Source of the DNA: Ignavibacteria bacterium | GTDB taxonomy: Bacteria > Bacteroidota > Ignavibacteria > Tepidaquicellales > Tepidaquicellaceae | Reading direction: 5' to 3' | Assembly (NCBI GenBank): GCA_016929695.1 | Contig: JAFGII010000004.1 | Location: 1 to 56,541 of the forward strand | Length of the DNA: 56,541 nt | Shown here: positions 26,520 through 35,557 of the stretch, piece by piece | How positions within the stretch are numbered: the first letter of the stretch is position 1 | Layout: the number at the start of each line of letters is the position of its first letter | The notes under the pieces: generated by a model | Databases searched by the model: none | Seen by the model: the letters and a program-made list of their open reading frames with translations, nothing else | Told to the model about the DNA's origin: nothing | Position numbers and translations under genes: made by a program

Positions 26520-28019
26520 ATGAAAATACCCCGGATAAAACTCCATAATAAAATTTTGTTAGGATTGGTATTAGGAGTTTTGTTCGGGATTATTTTTTCC
26601 GTAAATCCGAACAAACTTGAAATATTATACGGAGGAAAATCCGAACAAATTGAAAACTGGTCTGAACTTCATTTTTATACTTATGATTCACTATTGAAAT
26701 CATTCTCGGCATCAAAACAACTTGCAATAATAAAATTTTCGAAATCTGCTATACCCGTATATAAGGAGAAAAAACTAACAGTAAAAATAACATTTCCGGA
26801 TAACAATATATCAGTTCTTGAAAATTTATCGGAAATCAGGAAAGTAAAGACAATTGGTATGATATTTAAACCTGTTGGAGATATTTTTATCAGGTTATTA
26901 AATATGATTGCTGTTCCGCTTGTTCTTGCTTCCTTAATTGTCGGTGCCGCTTCATTATCTGATTTAAAACACATCGCAAAAATCGGGGGGAAAACAATCG
27001 GGTTTTACGCTTTAACGGCGGCTATAGCAATTTCTGCCGGTCTTGTTTCTGCCAATCTCATCGAACCAGGAGAATTTATGCCTTCTGATACAAAAGAAAG
27101 ACTGCTTTCAACATTTCAAGAAGAAGCAAGAACATCCATAGATAAAAATATCTCTCTCGATATAATAGACTTTCTTGTGAACATCGTTCCGAAAAATCCT
27201 TTTGCGGCAATTGTAAACGGAGATTTTCTTTCAATCGTTTTCTTTTCAATCCTTCTGGGTGTTTTCCTGACACAAATATCACCAGCAAAATCCAAACCAT
27301 TTATAAATTTTTTTGAGGGTTTAAGTGAAACTCTAATATTGCTTGTTGAAAAAATAATGCATATTGCACCCTACGCAGTTTTTGCACTAATTGCAGCAAC
27401 GGTTGCAGAGTTTGGTTTTAATATTCTTCAGTCCTTAATTTTATATACTGTTACGGTTATTATAGGTTTGTTATTTATTACTTTTATTGAATATCCGTTT
27501 TTACTTATTATATTTACAAAAATCAGTGTAAAAGATTTCTTTAAAGCACAAAAGCAAGTTTTAGCAGTTGCATTTTCCACAAGTTCATCTGCTGCAACTC
27601 TTCCCGTTACAATGGATATCTGCAAAAGAAAACTTGGTGTACCAAACAAAATTGCCAGTTTCGTTTTACCACTTGGCACCACAATTAATATGGACGGAAC
27701 GGCACTTTATCAGGCAGTCGCAGCATTGTTTATCGCTCAGGTTTATGGCTATGATTTAAATCTAGTCCAGCAACTGACAATTGTACTAACTGCCGCTCTT
27801 GCCGCGATAGGAACATCACCGGTTCCGGGTATCGGTCTTATAATGCTGATTATTGTATTAAGGTCTGTTGGTATCCCAGAGGAAGGAATTGCATTAATTA
27901 TAGGCGTGGACAGACTTCTCGATATGTGCAGAACCGTACCAAATGTAATTGCCGATTCACTCGCCTGTGTTGTTATTGCAAACAGCGAAGGTGAACTCGG
28001 AGAAATTAAACCCGGGTAA
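26520..28019 (+). CDS. Dicarboxylate/amino acid:cation symporter (DAACS family) with a large extracytoplasmic insertion
   Basis: This 499-residue protein has the GltP/DctA core. The serine-rich motif AFSTSSSAATLPVTMD and NMDGTALYQAVAALFIAQ contain the substrate and Na+ or H+ binding residues of the family. VPVPGIG-like GTSPVPGIGLIMLI and DRLLDMCRTVPNVIADSLACVVI follow near the end. After the first membrane helix (residues 9-27) come about 80 extra polar residues (WSELHFYTYDSLLKSF, KKLTVKITFPDNNIS) before the conserved IFKPVGDIFIRLLNMIAVPLVLASLIVGAA. This loop is much longer than in E. coli GltP. It takes up glutamate, aspartate or C4-dicarboxylates. Confidence 0.93.
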   Translation: MKIPRIKLHNKILLGLVLGVLFGIIFSVNPNKLEILYGGKSEQIENWSELHFYTYDSLLKSFSASKQLAIIKFSKSAIPVYKEKKLTVKITFPDNNISVLENLSEIRKVKTIGMIFKPVGDIFIRLLNMIAVPLVLASLIVGAASLSDLKHIAKIGGKTIGFYALTAAIAISAGLVSANLIEPGEFMPSDTKERLLSTFQEEARTSIDKNISLDIIDFLVNIVPKNPFAAIVNGDFLSIVFFSILLGVFLTQISPAKSKPFINFFEGLSETLILLVEKIMHIAPYAVFALIAATVAEFGFNILQSLILYTVTVIIGLLFITFIEYPFLLIIFTKISVKDFFKAQKQVLAVAFSTSSSAATLPVTMDICKRKLGVPNKIASFVLPLGTTINMDGTALYQAVAALFIAQVYGYDLNLVQQLTIVLTAALAAIGTSPVPGIGLIMLIIVLRSVGIPEEGIALIIGVDRLLDMCRTVPNVIADSLACVVIANSEGELGEIKPG

Positions 28020-28047
28020 TCCGATATACTATAACTTGTTTATTATA

Positions 28048-28362
28048 CTACTTATTTTCACCTAAATTACGAAGAATATCCCAAGAATAAATACCGGTAT
28101 CGTGACCGTCTTTCCATGTAATATTTACAGCATAATTCCCTACCGGAATTATTTTATTTATATCGTAAAAACCTGCTGCTTTGAAAGGTGATTTTATCGG
28201 AATATAATTTTCTTTTGAAGCTGATTCAGTTTTACAGCTGGCACAGGGACATTCATCCCTTAGTTTCTCATAGGTTATTTCATCTTCCCTTCCGTCGTTC
28301 CATCTAACAAGCAATGTTTTTTCCAATTTTTTAATTCTGACAGGATTATATTTGTATGTCAT
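28048..28362 (-). CDS. DUF971 (GBBH-like N-terminal) domain protein
   Basis: This 104-residue single-domain protein has LLVRWNDGREDEITYEKLRDECPCASC with a Cys pair, then a short spacer and GFYDINKIIPVGNYAVNITWKDGHDTGIYSWDILRNLGE. This is the standard DUF971 pattern, a small zinc-binding-like fold also found at the N-terminus of gamma-butyrobetaine hydroxylases. In bacteria it is sometimes linked to iron-sulfur protein assembly, but its function is not settled. It overlaps the end of the MFS gene by 4 bases (ATGA) and is the downstream member of that pair. Confidence 0.9.
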   Translation of the reverse strand: MTYKYNPVRIKKLEKTLLVRWNDGREDEITYEKLRDECPCASCKTESASKENYIPIKSPFKAAGFYDINKIIPVGNYAVNITWKDGHDTGIYSWDILRNLGENK

Positions 28363-29531
28363 TTTGTAATTTTTCTTATTGTAATTAAATTTAATAATAA
28401 AATTAAACCTGAGAATAAAAATACATATTTTATATTAATTTGAAAAGTTATTAAAGTACATATTAAAGGACCCAGCATATTCCCCATCAGAGTAAAACTT
28501 GAAGCAATTCCCATCACTCCGCCTGTTCTATTATCCGGAACCTGATTATTTATCAGTGCATACAGTGCCGGGACAATTCCGCCGATACAAAAGCCCTGTA
28601 ATATTCTAAGCGGAAACAACTGGTAAGTACCTGTAATAAAAGTATGCAAAATAACGGCAAGAGAAGCAAATATCAAAAGGTAAATAATACTTTCATAATT
28701 TCCCCTTTTATCGTTGAGTTTTCCCCAAAAAGGTGAGGCAAGAGCAGATGAAATACCGAGAATACCGAATGTTGCTCCTGTTATAGTTGAGAGATAAGGC
28801 GAACCTGCTTCAAAGGTCTCCACAAACAGTGCAAATACAGGTTGTGTTACAGAAACGGAAATCTGAACCAGAAGAATTGCAATTAGAGATATCTTTATAG
28901 CCGAATTTGAAAAAGAAAATTTTATATTGCTGTAAAGAGAATTCTTACTATTATTGTTTTTTACCGCCGGTTCCTTTACATAAATAATAATAAGTATTCC
29001 GCTGATAGTGCACAATGCGGCAACAATAAAAAATACTTTATTGTATTCAATAAAATCTGCAAGTATACCCCCGATAAAAGGTCCTATAATAACTCCGACT
29101 GAAGTAGCTGTTTGCAAAATTCCGATAGCGTAACCCGATTTTTCTTTCGGAGTTCCTGCAGAGACAAGTGCGAGAGCTGCGGCGATGAAACCGCTGATAA
29201 CGCCCTGAACGAGACGGAAAAAAAACACCTGAAATGCACTAACGGATAATCCGACAAGAACCTGTGAAATTGCAAGTCCGAAAATTGCCCTGATGACCAT
29301 TGGTCTTTTCCCAAGTTTATCACTCAACATTCCCCAAAGCGGCGTTGCAATGAATGCAGTAATAAACGGTGCCGCAAAAACAAGACCACTCCAAGTTTCA
29401 AGGTCGGATTGATTTGTCACTCCAAGGTCTCTTAAATAAAACGGAAGGAAAGGGACTACCATACTCATTCCAACCATCGCTATTAACTGACCGAGCCAAA
29501 CAAAATATAAATTCCTTTTCCAGATATCCAA
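28359..29531 (-). CDS. Major facilitator superfamily drug/efflux transporter
   Basis: The protein has 390 residues with twelve predicted membrane helices. It carries the inter-helix 2-3 motif LWGMLSDKLGKRPMVI and its repeat in the C-half, ASPFWGKLNDKRGNYE. SGFIAAALALVSAGTPKEKSGYAIGILQTATSVGVIIGPFIGG matches motif C of drug:H+ antiporters. This places it in the DHA1 branch (MdtG/TetA-like), probably exporting toxic compounds. The DUF971 gene overlaps its stop by 4 bases. It stands divergently from the secreted FG-GAP gene at 29864. Confidence 0.88.
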   Translation of the reverse strand: MDIWKRNLYFVWLGQLIAMVGMSMVVPFLPFYLRDLGVTNQSDLETWSGLVFAAPFITAFIATPLWGMLSDKLGKRPMVIRAIFGLAISQVLVGLSVSAFQVFFFRLVQGVISGFIAAALALVSAGTPKEKSGYAIGILQTATSVGVIIGPFIGGILADFIEYNKVFFIVAALCTISGILIIIYVKEPAVKNNNSKNSLYSNIKFSFSNSAIKISLIAILLVQISVSVTQPVFALFVETFEAGSPYLSTITGATFGILGISSALASPFWGKLNDKRGNYESIIYLLIFASLAVILHTFITGTYQLFPLRILQGFCIGGIVPALYALINNQVPDNRTGGVMGIASSFTLMGNMLGPLICTLITFQINIKYVFLFSGLILLLNLITIRKITK

Positions 29532-29863
29532 TCGTAATGTATTTTGAATAAAATAAATTTATCAGTTTTCATATTAAATGAAATTATTTTAACATTGCAA
29601 AGATTGAAAAAAAATATGGTTGAAATTTTTAGTCGTTAAGTGATTGAATGATTGATGATTGAATGATTTGTTATTAAACTATAGAAGTATTAGACGGGAA
29701 TATCAATTTTAACATCAATTTGGAAACAGTTTATTAGATTAAAAAATATTATTCATGATTTTCATAGTCTTTTAACTTATTGTTTTCGACTTTTTACGTA
29801 TAATCTTTCACTTATTAATTGAAAATAAATCAAATTTGGATTAATTTAAGAAAAAAGAATTTA
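29532..29863. other. Divergent intergenic region with a short tandem repeat
   Basis: This region separates the divergent MFS and FG-GAP genes and holds no gene. TGATTGAATGATT occurs twice, at 29642-29654 and 29657-29669, a 15-base period that reads as a short tandem duplication. The rest is AT-rich and presumably contains promoters for both sides, but no consensus was clear enough to call. Confidence 0.5.
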
Positions 29864-31543
29864 ATGAAAAAATTTTTACTGCTGTTTTTAATACTTTTCT
29901 CTTCCATTGCATCAGCGCAATTAAATTTCAATACAACCCCTTTCTGGACATCTACTGATGTATCCAATTACTCAACCGGCGGTGCCTGGGTTGATATTAA
30001 TAATGACGGTTTCATTGACCTTGTTGTGTCAAACGGGAATGATATGGCAAGACAAAGAGTTGTTGTTTATCTGAACAACAACGGGGTTCTTCCATTAACT
30101 CCGACATGGCAATCCTCAGATATTGATTATCACGGACATTTATCGGCGGGAGATATAAACAATGATGGATTCACTGACGTTGCTGTATCGGTTTATATTG
30201 GTGCGTCGGGTTTTAATCAAAAGGGACGAGTAAAAATATATATGAATAACAACGGAACTCTGTCATCGAATCCTTCCTGGATTTCCGCAGATTCACTATA
30301 TACTTTCAGTTGCGCACTCGGCGATGCCGACGGTGACGGAGACCTTGACCTTGCGGTTGCCTGCGGCGAGGCTTACAACAACAGGCCTGACCAGATGCGG
30401 ATTTACTATAACACAAATGGTGTATTGTCAACTCTTCCCGGGTGGAGAAGTAACAATATTGCATGCGGGATGGATATAACATTTGCGGATATTAATAAAG
30501 ACGGAAGACTTGACCTTGTTTTTGTTTGCGAGAGATATCCGAATTATGTTTATCTGAATTATGGTGATTCAATAGCAAAAAATCCATCCTGGTCTTCGAC
30601 AGACGGCAGTCTGTATGCAAATTCACTTTTCGTTAATGACATAAACAATGACGGTTACTTAGACCTTGCAGTTTCTGACAACAACCAACTTGGCGGCTCA
30701 GGAAGGTTTAAAATTTATATGAATAATTCAGGCACATTAGCATCAACACCATCATGGACATCAAGAAATGCAGGATATATGTCCGGAATAAATATAGCAA
30801 ATTTGACTAATGACGAATATCCAGAATTACTTTGTGGAGGATGGTGGATGAAATGCTGGATTTACCAGAACAATAACGGTTCGTATCCCGCTGACTCGCA
30901 GTGGGCTTCAAATACAAGCAGCGTCGTAGAAGCAATTTTTTGCGGGGATTTCGATAACGACGGTGTGTTTCAGAAAATCGACCAGTTTACGAGTAACGGA
31001 ACAAAAACCCTGTATTATGTTTCTAAAAAACCAATTCATAAATTAATTGAAGTCAAGTACGGAAGTAACATAGTCCCTCTCTCAGATTATTGCTATGACC
31101 TTGAAAACGGTTGGCTGTCACTAAAGAACCCACCTACAAACGGAGTCATAATAGCAATAAAATACAATGTTTCTTACGACCTTGATATTACCGTTACAAA
31201 CTGGGACAATACTAAAGGGAATTACATATTTAAAAATGACATTCCTTTAAATGTTAAAAAATCATTAAGTGAAATTCCTTCGGAATATTATCTTAAACAA
31301 AATTATCCGAATCCTTTCAACTCAATGACAAATGTAAAATGGCAAATGGCAAATGCCGGACATGCGAAAATTGAGGTATTTAATACAGAAGGTAAGAAAG
31401 TAAAAACACTTGTTAATGAATATCTGAGTTCGGGTATATATGAAATTCGATTCGATGCGATAAATTTGCCGAGTGGAGTGTATTTATACAAACTTACCAC
31501 CGGAAATTTTTCGGATATGAAGAAAATGATTTATCTTAAATGA
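29864..31543 (+). CDS. Secreted FG-GAP/VCBS repeat protein with type IX sorting domain
   Basis: The ATG at 29864 gives a clean signal peptide (MKKFLLLFLILFSSIASAQ). An in-frame TTG at 29819 would add 15 residues and is less likely. The body contains repeated DxDxDG calcium-type loops: DINNDGFIDLVVS, DINNDGFTDVAVS, DADGDGDLDLAVA, DINKDGRLDLVFV, DINNDGYLDLAVS, DFDNDGV. These are spaced about 50-60 residues apart as in FG-GAP/VCBS propellers. A C-terminal Por/type IX sorting domain (about 474-559, YLKQNYPNPFNSMTNVKW to KKMIYLK) follows. The protein is expected at the cell surface or outside the cell; ligand unknown. Confidence 0.85.
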   Translation: MKKFLLLFLILFSSIASAQLNFNTTPFWTSTDVSNYSTGGAWVDINNDGFIDLVVSNGNDMARQRVVVYLNNNGVLPLTPTWQSSDIDYHGHLSAGDINNDGFTDVAVSVYIGASGFNQKGRVKIYMNNNGTLSSNPSWISADSLYTFSCALGDADGDGDLDLAVACGEAYNNRPDQMRIYYNTNGVLSTLPGWRSNNIACGMDITFADINKDGRLDLVFVCERYPNYVYLNYGDSIAKNPSWSSTDGSLYANSLFVNDINNDGYLDLAVSDNNQLGGSGRFKIYMNNSGTLASTPSWTSRNAGYMSGINIANLTNDEYPELLCGGWWMKCWIYQNNNGSYPADSQWASNTSSVVEAIFCGDFDNDGVFQKIDQFTSNGTKTLYYVSKKPIHKLIEVKYGSNIVPLSDYCYDLENGWLSLKNPPTNGVIIAIKYNVSYDLDITVTNWDNTKGNYIFKNDIPLNVKKSLSEIPSEYYLKQNYPNPFNSMTNVKWQMANAGHAKIEVFNTEGKKVKTLVNEYLSSGIYEIRFDAINLPSGVYLYKLTTGNFSDMKKMIYLK

Positions 31544-31600
31544 CAAGTTCATGATGATATATTTTGAATTCCCGTTTGCAAAGTAATAACAGATACATAT

Positions 31601-32224
31601 TTATGGAAGAAATTTGCAATCTGACTGCATTGCAACTTTTAATTTCTCTAAATAGAAACTAAATGGAATATGTATTGCCCCAAAAATCTTAAATACGGAT
31701 GTCATCATTTGTATATCAAACAATAAATAATTATTTTTTATGAGAACTTGATATAAATTATATACAGCAACTTTTGAAGCATTTGGATATTTATGAAACA
31801 TTGATTCGCCAAAAAATGCACCTTTGTAAGCAATGCCGTAAAGTCCTCCGGCTAGCTCACCGTTTTTATAAGCCTCAACACTGTGCGCATATCCGAGTTT
31901 ATGCAATTCTGTATATAAGCTTATTATTTCTCTCGATATCCAGGTATGCTCCCTTTCAGCACAATTTAGAATTACACTGTTAAAATCATTATCAAATTTA
32001 GTTTCATAGATATTTTTTTTTATAACCTGAAATAATGACCTTGGAATATGCAGGCCTCCGAAGTTATCTTCAAGATTAATTACCGCTCTTGGATTAGTAA
32101 AGTACCATGATATCCTGCCGTACAAATTATCTGCCATGGGAAATATTCCTTTTGAATAAGCATTAAGGATAACATCCGTAGTTACTTTTTTACCGGTATT
32201 ATAATCTACTTCAAAATACATCAC
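31601..32224 (-). CDS. aat: Leucyl/phenylalanyl-tRNA-protein transferase
   Basis: This 207-residue protein matches Aat (E. coli 234 residues). GIFPMADNLYGRISWYFTNPRAVI is the typical N-terminal part, and GELAGGLYGIAYKGAFFGESMFHKYPNASKVAVYNLYQVL is the core motif. LLFDIQMMTSVFKIFGAIHIPFSFYLEKL corresponds to the usual LIDCQ..T.HL.S.GA.. segment. Aat adds Leu or Phe to the N-terminus of proteins with Arg or Lys first, marking them for ClpAP. It lies 3 bases after meaB and is probably cotranscribed with the mutase module without being part of it. Confidence 0.9.
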   Translation of the reverse strand: MMYFEVDYNTGKKVTTDVILNAYSKGIFPMADNLYGRISWYFTNPRAVINLEDNFGGLHIPRSLFQVIKKNIYETKFDNDFNSVILNCAEREHTWISREIISLYTELHKLGYAHSVEAYKNGELAGGLYGIAYKGAFFGESMFHKYPNASKVAVYNLYQVLIKNNYLLFDIQMMTSVFKIFGAIHIPFSFYLEKLKVAMQSDCKFLP

Positions 32225-32227
32225 CTT

Positions 32228-33352
32228 CTATTTTGAAAAATACAATTTTAATAACTCCTCCGCCGCGGTTGTCGGTAAAATTTCCCCTGTCAAAACTTTC
32301 TTTTCGTAATTAATAATTTCTTTCTGTATAACTTTGTTATTATAAAAACTGTCCTTAATATATTCATTAATTATATTGAATGTCCATTCGAGCATCTGCT
32401 GTTTTCTTCTTTCATCAAATATTCCGCCGTTTACAGTTGAAGTTTTAAAATCTTCGATTATATTCCATAACTCCGGAATTCCCTCTCCTGTCAATGCAGA
32501 ACAAACATTAACTTTTGTTTTCCATCCTTTTGTTGCAGGCGCGATGTATTTTGATGCCATAGAAAATTCAGACTTTGAGGTAAGTGCTTTCTTTTTATTG
32601 TCCCCGTCCGCTTTGTTGATATAGATTGCATCCGCTAGTTCAATGACTCCTTTTTTAATACCCTGAAGTTCATCACCTGCCCCCGCTATCATCAGGAGCA
32701 AAAAGAAATCCACCATTGAACGGACTGTAGTTTCACTCTGCCCCACACCCACAGTTTCAATCAGAATAACATCATATCCTGCGGCTTCGCAGACCAGCAT
32801 AGTTTCACGTGATTTTCTCGTTACACCGCCAAGAGTTCCGCTTGACGGAGACGGTCTTATGAAACAATTTTCCTGGCGCGCTAAATTTTCCATACGCGTT
32901 TTATCACCAAGTATGCTTCCCTTCGTTATTGTACTGCTCGGGTCAATAGCGAGCACCGCAACCTTATGACCTTTTTCGATCAGGAACATTCCGAGAGATT
33001 CTATTAATGTGCTTTTTCCCGCTCCCGGAAATCCGGTAATTCCAATTCTCAATGACTTACCTGAATATGGCAGAAGCCGTTTAAGAACTTCCCTTGCTTT
33101 TTCATAATGTGTGTGTGAATTGCTTTCTATTAATGTAATTGTCCTTGCCAGAACAGTTCTGTCGCCGTCAAGCACACCTTGCACATAATCGTCAATCGAA
33201 ATATGTTTTTTTGTTTTCTTCATTGCTTCCTGCCTGTCCGGTTCGGATAAGCTCACACCTTTCAAAACCTTGGTAGCAAATGCTCCGCCTGCTTTATCGG
33301 GTACCCAATCGGGTTTGTAACTTTCTCTTTCGTTTTTCTTTCCCTTAGGCAT
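32228..33352 (-). CDS. meaB: Methylmalonyl-CoA mutase-associated GTPase MeaB
   Basis: The 374-residue protein is a MeaB/ArgK-family G3E GTPase. The P-loop is GITGFPGAGKSTLIESLG, followed by VAVLAIDPSSTITKGSILGDKTRM and RPSPSSGTLGGVTRKSRE, the Walker B-like VILIETVGVGQSE, and the NKAD base motif (INKADGDNKK). MeaB loads and protects the adenosylcobalamin of methylmalonyl-CoA mutase and removes damaged cofactor, using GTP. Its ATG overlaps the mutB stop by one base (TGATG). Together with mutB and mutA it forms a complete mutase module. Confidence 0.95.
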   Translation of the reverse strand: MPKGKKNERESYKPDWVPDKAGGAFATKVLKGVSLSEPDRQEAMKKTKKHISIDDYVQGVLDGDRTVLARTITLIESNSHTHYEKAREVLKRLLPYSGKSLRIGITGFPGAGKSTLIESLGMFLIEKGHKVAVLAIDPSSTITKGSILGDKTRMENLARQENCFIRPSPSSGTLGGVTRKSRETMLVCEAAGYDVILIETVGVGQSETTVRSMVDFFLLLMIAGAGDELQGIKKGVIELADAIYINKADGDNKKKALTSKSEFSMASKYIAPATKGWKTKVNVCSALTGEGIPELWNIIEDFKTSTVNGGIFDERRKQQMLEWTFNIINEYIKDSFYNNKVIQKEIINYEKKVLTGEILPTTAAEELLKLYFSK

Positions 33353-35532
33353 CAGGCAAACCGCTTATTTATTTCTTCCATTATTTTTATTGCGGCTTCG
33401 GGAATTTTAGTTCCGGGTCCGAAAATGGCAGCCGCACCGTTCTCATAAAGAAAGTCGTAATCCTGAGGAGGAATAACGCCACCGCAAATTACAATTATAT
33501 CTTCCCTGCCGAGTTTTTTTAATTCCTGAACCAGTGCCGGCAGAAGTGTTTTATGTCCTGCCGCAAGGGAACTCATACCGATGCAGTGGACATCATTCTC
33601 AACAGCCTGCCGCGCGGTTTCTTCGGGTGTCTGAAAGAGCGGACCGACATCAACATCAAAGCCCATATCCGCATAGGCGGTTGCAACTACTTTAGCACCG
33701 CGGTCGTGTCCGTCCTGACCCATTTTTGCTACCATAATTCTCGGACGACGCCCTTCTTTTGCGGCGAAGTCGTCCGTCATTTTACGAGCAACGGCAACTT
33801 TTTCATCGTCGCCTTTCCCGTATTCCGTGGAGTAAACTCCTGATATTGTTCTTGTCACTGCCTGATACCTTCCCCAGATTCTTTCAAGCGAATGAGAAAT
33901 TTCTCCGAGTGTTGCTCTTGCTCTTGATGCTTTGACTGCGAGTTCAAGTAAATTGCCCTCACCGGTCTCCGCAGATTTTGTAAGTGCATCAAGCACATTT
34001 TGAACTTCGGATTCGTTTCTGTTTGCTTTTAATTCGTTTAATCTTTTTATTTGTGAATTTCTAACTGCCGTATTGTCGACTTCAAGTATTTCAATCGGGT
34101 CTTCTTTTGATAAGCAGTACTTATTTACACCGATTATTGATTCGTTTCCCGAGTCAATTCTCGCCTGCCTTCTTGCCGCGGCTTCTTCAATTCTCATTTT
34201 TGGAATTCCGGCTTCGATTGCCTTTGTCATTCCGCCGTAAGATTCAACTTCGAGTATATGTTCCCATCCTTTATTCATTAATGCATTTGTCAACGCCTCA
34301 ACATAATACGAGCCACCCCACGGATCAATTACTTTCGTAATGTATGTTTCATCCTGAAGATATAACTGAGTGTTCCTGGCAATCCGCGCGGAGAAATCAG
34401 TAGGCAGGGCAATCGCTTCATCAAGTGAATTTGTATGTAATGACTGTGTATGCCCGAGCACTGCAGACATTGCCTCGATACAGGTTCTTACGACATTATT
34501 GAACGGGTCCTGCTCAGTCAGACTCCAGCCTGATGTCTGCGAGTGGGTACGCAATGCCATTGATTTAGGATTCTTCGGATTGAACATTTTGATTAACTTC
34601 GCCCAAATAACGCGCGCTGCACGGAGTTTAGAGATTTCCATAAAGTAATTCATTCCCTCAGCCCAGAAGAACGACAATCTCGGAGCGAATTCATCAATGT
34701 CCATTCCCGATTTTATTCCGGTTCTCACATACTCAAGTCCGTCCGCAAGTGTGTAAGCCATTTCGAGGTCTGCGGTTGCTCCTGCTTCCTGCATATGATA
34801 TCCGGAAATGCTGATGCTATTGAACTTTGGCATATTTTCAGCTGTAAATTTGAATATGTCGGCGATAATTTTTATTGAGGGTTCAGGGGGATAAATATAA
34901 GTATTTCTAACCATATATTCTTTCAGGATATCATTCTGGATAGTACCGGTTAAATGTCCCCATTTGACCCCCTGTTCTTCAGCTGCCACGATATAAAACG
35001 CCAAAACAGGCAAAACAGCCCCATTCATAGTCATAGAAACGGACATTTTGTCAAGGGGAATACCAGAAAAAAGCACTTTCATATCCTCGACGGAATCAAT
35101 AGCGACACCTGCTTTACCTACATCGCCGATAACCCGCGGATGGTCGGAATCATAGCCTCTGTGAGTAGCGAGGTCGAATGCGACCGAGAGTCCCATCTGA
35201 CCTGCCGCAAGATTTCTTCTATAGAAGGCATTACTTTCCTCAGCAGTAGAGAACCCGGCATACTGGCGGACAGTCCAAGGTCGCATAACATACATAGTGC
35301 TATACGGACCGCGCAGATACGGAGGAATACCTGAGGTATAATTCAAATGTTCAAAATCTTTTATATCTTCGGAATCGTACAAAGGTTTAACATCTATTTT
35401 TTCAAGAGTTTGCCAAATAAAATCCTCAGGAGATTTACCTGTCTCTTTAATAAATTTATTTTTCCATTCTTCGTATGATACTTTTTTCGTATCAAGGTTT
35501 AAATCAATTTTTGAAAAATCGGGTTTTTTCAT
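33352..35532 (-). CDS. mutB: Methylmalonyl-CoA mutase, large (catalytic) subunit
   Basis: This 726-residue subunit has an N-terminal TIM-barrel ([61 protein letters not shown]) and a C-terminal cobalamin domain. The cobalamin motif [15 protein letters not shown] supplies the lower-ligand His (DxHxxG), with FQTPEE and [14 protein letters not shown] after it. It interconverts (R)-methylmalonyl-CoA and succinyl-CoA, linking propionate metabolism to the TCA cycle. All key motifs look intact. The following gene meaB overlaps its stop, and mutA lies upstream with 25 bases between. Confidence 0.97.
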   Translation of the reverse strand: MKKPDFSKIDLNLDTKKVSYEEWKNKFIKETGKSPEDFIWQTLEKIDVKPLYDSEDIKDFEHLNYTSGIPPYLRGPYSTMYVMRPWTVRQYAGFSTAEESNAFYRRNLAAGQMGLSVAFDLATHRGYDSDHPRVIGDVGKAGVAIDSVEDMKVLFSGIPLDKMSVSMTMNGAVLPVLAFYIVAAEEQGVKWGHLTGTIQNDILKEYMVRNTYIYPPEPSIKIIADIFKFTAENMPKFNSISISGYHMQEAGATADLEMAYTLADGLEYVRTGIKSGMDIDEFAPRLSFFWAEGMNYFMEISKLRAARVIWAKLIKMFNPKNPKSMALRTHSQTSGWSLTEQDPFNNVVRTCIEAMSAVLGHTQSLHTNSLDEAIALPTDFSARIARNTQLYLQDETYITKVIDPWGGSYYVEALTNALMNKGWEHILEVESYGGMTKAIEAGIPKMRIEEAAARRQARIDSGNESIIGVNKYCLSKEDPIEILEVDNTAVRNSQIKRLNELKANRNESEVQNVLDALTKSAETGEGNLLELAVKASRARATLGEISHSLERIWGRYQAVTRTISGVYSTEYGKGDDEKVAVARKMTDDFAAKEGRRPRIMVAKMGQDGHDRGAKVVATAYADMGFDVDVGPLFQTPEETARQAVENDVHCIGMSSLAAGHKTLLPALVQELKKLGREDIIVICGGVIPPQDYDFLYENGAAAIFGPGTKIPEAAIKIMEEINKRFA

Positions 35533-35557
35533 ATTATGCTCCGTTCGCTACAGCGAA

